Below, in pieces: positions 13,107 through 14,224 of a stretch of DNA of 14,224 nt. The first letter of the stretch is position 1; each line of letters begins with the position of its first letter. Below the pieces are notes generated by a model. That model made no database searches. It saw nothing but the letters and a program-made list of their open reading frames with translations, and was not told the DNA's origin. Location of the stretch: positions 1-14,224 of the forward strand of contig CAJLXE010000020.1 in the NCBI GenBank assembly GCA_905210525.1. The letters are read 5' to 3'. The stretch is from an uncultured Clostridia bacterium. GTDB lineage: Bacteria; Bacillota; Clostridia; HGM11327. The translations under genes and the position numbers were made by a program.

Positions 13107-13930
13107 AATGCCTTTGCCACCTCATCTATTGTAAGCAAATTGCAGGGAATGTTTATGCCTGCCTTGCTCAGGCTGTACGCAAGCTGTGTTGCAATGGGAA
13201 CGGTAAGTCCTATGGATGTTAAAAACTCCGTTTTGCCGAATATCTCTCTCGGCTTGCCTTTTGCAACGCATTTACCGTCGTTCATGACGTATATCATGTC
13301 TGCGTCTATGGATTCCTCCATATAATGGGTTATGTTTATAATGGTTATTCCGAATTCTTTGTTGAGTTTTTTTGCCGTTTCTATTATTCCCGCTCTGCCG
13401 GCAGGGTCAAGCATAGCGGTTACCTCGTCGAATATTATCACCTTAGGCTGCATTGCAAGAACGCCTGCAATGGAAATTCTTTGTTTTTGTCCTCCCGAAA
13501 GATGATATGGAGACGACTTTGCAAATTTTGACATACCTACGGTTTCAAGCGCATTTTTTACGCGCTCCCGTATTTCTTCCGACGGAACGCCTATATTTTC
13601 TAAGCCGAACGCAACGTCTTCCTCAACCACCGTGGCAACCATCTGGTTATCCGGATTCTGGAATACCATGCCGGCGGTCTTACGTACCTGCCATACTGTT
13701 TCTTCGTTGCGCGTATCTATGCCGTCAACTATAACCGTGCCGTCGCTCGGTACGAAAAGCGCGTTCAGATGTTTGGCAAGAGTCGATTTGCCGGATCCGT
13801 TGTGTCCTATGATTGCGACAAAACTGCCCCTTTCTATATCAAGGGAAATCCCGTCGAGCGCCGACTCCTGAAATTTTGAGTCCTCGTCATATCTGAATGT
13901 TACATTGTTTACTTCAATAATATTGTCCAT
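13091..13930 (-). CDS. ecfA1: ECF transporter ATP-binding protein EcfA1
   Basis: 279 residues from ATG at 13930 (MDNIIEVNNVTFRYDED). An in-frame TTG at 13948 would add six residues, but the usual family start is near MDxIIxV. Walker A is GHNGSGKST (42-50), the Q-loop is FQNPDNQMVATVVEEDVAFG with Gln91, the signature is LSGGQKQR (144-151), and the switch histidine is His202 (ITHYMEE). Walker B is VIIFDEVTAMLDP (164-176); the TAMLDP form is characteristic of EcfA1. It is the first gene of ecfA1-ecfA2-ecfT and overlaps ecfA2. In many Firmicutes this trio follows rplQ and precedes truA; here neither flank is seen, and repeats lie upstream. The ribosome binding site is weak (ACAGG, six bases before the ATG). 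Confidence 0.95.
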   Translation of the reverse strand: MDNIIEVNNVTFRYDEDSKFQESALDGISLDIERGSFVAIIGHNGSGKSTLAKHLNALFVPSDGTVIVDGIDTRNEETVWQVRKTAGMVFQNPDNQMVATVVEEDVAFGLENIGVPSEEIRERVKNALETVGMSKFAKSSPYHLSGGQKQRISIAGVLAMQPKVIIFDEVTAMLDPAGRAGIIETAKKLNKEFGITIINITHYMEESIDADMIYVMNDGKCVAKGKPREIFGKTEFLTSIGLTVPIATQLAYSLSKAGINIPCNLLTIDEVAKALCQLK

Positions 13931-13997
13931 AGTTTGCCTGTTTTGCAACCGCTTTCATTGTATTGCCGTGTTTTTTGGCGTGTTTCGTTAATTTATT

Positions 13998-14048
13998 AAC
14001 AAAATATGCCTTGAAATTCGATAATCGGATTTTATTATAACATAAATC
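13998..14048. repeat. Palindromic repeat element, copy B
   Basis: The loop core CCTTGAAATTCGATA (14009-14023) is identical to copy C. The right arm (14028-14048) matches the right arm of copy C at 20 of 21 bases. The left arm (AACAAAATATG, 13998-14008) is degenerate, so this copy alone folds poorly. Confidence 0.75.
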
Positions 14049-14069
14049 TACCTTAAAAAATAATAAAAG

Positions 14070-14133
14070 GATTTATGTTTCAATAAAATCTACCTTGAAA
14101 TTCGATAGTTTAGATTTTATTATAACATAAATT
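14070..14133. repeat. Palindromic repeat element, copy C
   Basis: The best preserved copy. The arms 14071-14092 and 14111-14132 are 22 bases each and complementary at 20 positions; the loop is 18 nt and begins with the core CCTTGAAATTCGATA (14093-14107). Its left arm can alternatively pair with the right arm of copy B. Confidence 0.85.
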
Positions 14134-14224
14134 TTACGAATATACAATAACCAAAATCGAGCGGAAATGTATTATATATATTAATGAATAACTTTTGCTG
14201 TATTGCAGATAATTAAACAAAAGG

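Larger units (their letters stand above)
13949..14224. other. Intergenic region upstream of the ECF operon
   Basis: About 276 bp of AT-rich DNA with no gene. It holds the palindromic array at 13998-14133. A possible weak -10 (TACAAT, minus strand, 13962-13957) lies 26 bp before the ecfA1 ATG, but its -35 (GAAACA, 18 bp upstream) is poor. I see no vitamin riboswitch fold by eye. Confidence 0.5.

Noticed and set aside
13998..14133. Repeat array considered as a CRISPR
   Set aside because: There are only two core copies, the intervening sequence is itself palindromic arm sequence rather than unique spacers, and no cas gene is nearby.

Overview
The window looks like a chromosomal segment of a Gram-positive, endospore-forming Firmicute of the class Clostridia. 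The evidence is the sporulation pair yqfC-yqfD, an ispH gene fused to ribosomal S1 domains (a fusion known from Clostridia), an ECF transporter core module, a sortase-type surface protein, strong Shine-Dalgarno sites, frequent GTG/TTG starts and AT-rich intergenic DNA. I cannot name the species.

Region 1 (1-2875, plus strand): the 3' end of a YfcE/MJ0936-type phosphodiesterase, then a compact operon yqfC-yqfD-phoH with overlapping genes, closed by a strong terminator.

Region 2 (2876-8185): accessory DNA. A consensus promoter drives a 691-aa secreted, wall-anchored protein: a repeat-rich (probably beta-helical) N-terminal part, two near-identical 151-residue pilin-type isopeptide domains, and a PPETG sorting signal. 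A TetR-type regulator with its own consensus promoter follows. Convergent to it is an AraC-type regulator with a large C-terminal effector-type domain. Upstream of that on the minus strand lie two coupled genes of unknown function. The first has a membrane segment but no ATG or GTG start, and appears to be the 3' remnant of a larger gene cut off just downstream of a tRNA.

Region 3 (8186-11331, minus strand): tRNA-Pro(GGG) with its terminator, the 719-aa IspH-S1 fusion, and a PlsC-type acyltransferase. This is the conserved clostridial plsC-ispH/S1 neighbourhood, linking isoprenoid precursor synthesis, phospholipid synthesis and translation.

Region 4 (11332-14224, minus strand): the ECF vitamin-transporter core operon ecfA1-ecfA2-ecfT, tightly packed and without an S-component. 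Its upstream DNA carries a tandem array of palindromic repeats.

The most unusual non-coding signal is a family of about 50-60 bp imperfect palindromes with a conserved loop core (CCTTGAAATTCGATA). One copy is at 6053-6107 and two are in tandem at 13998-14133, with alternating arms that can form mutually exclusive hairpins. A degenerate relative may lie near 226-260. I did not find a complete new defence or mobile system. The repeat family and the truncated pair beside the tRNA are the best leads.
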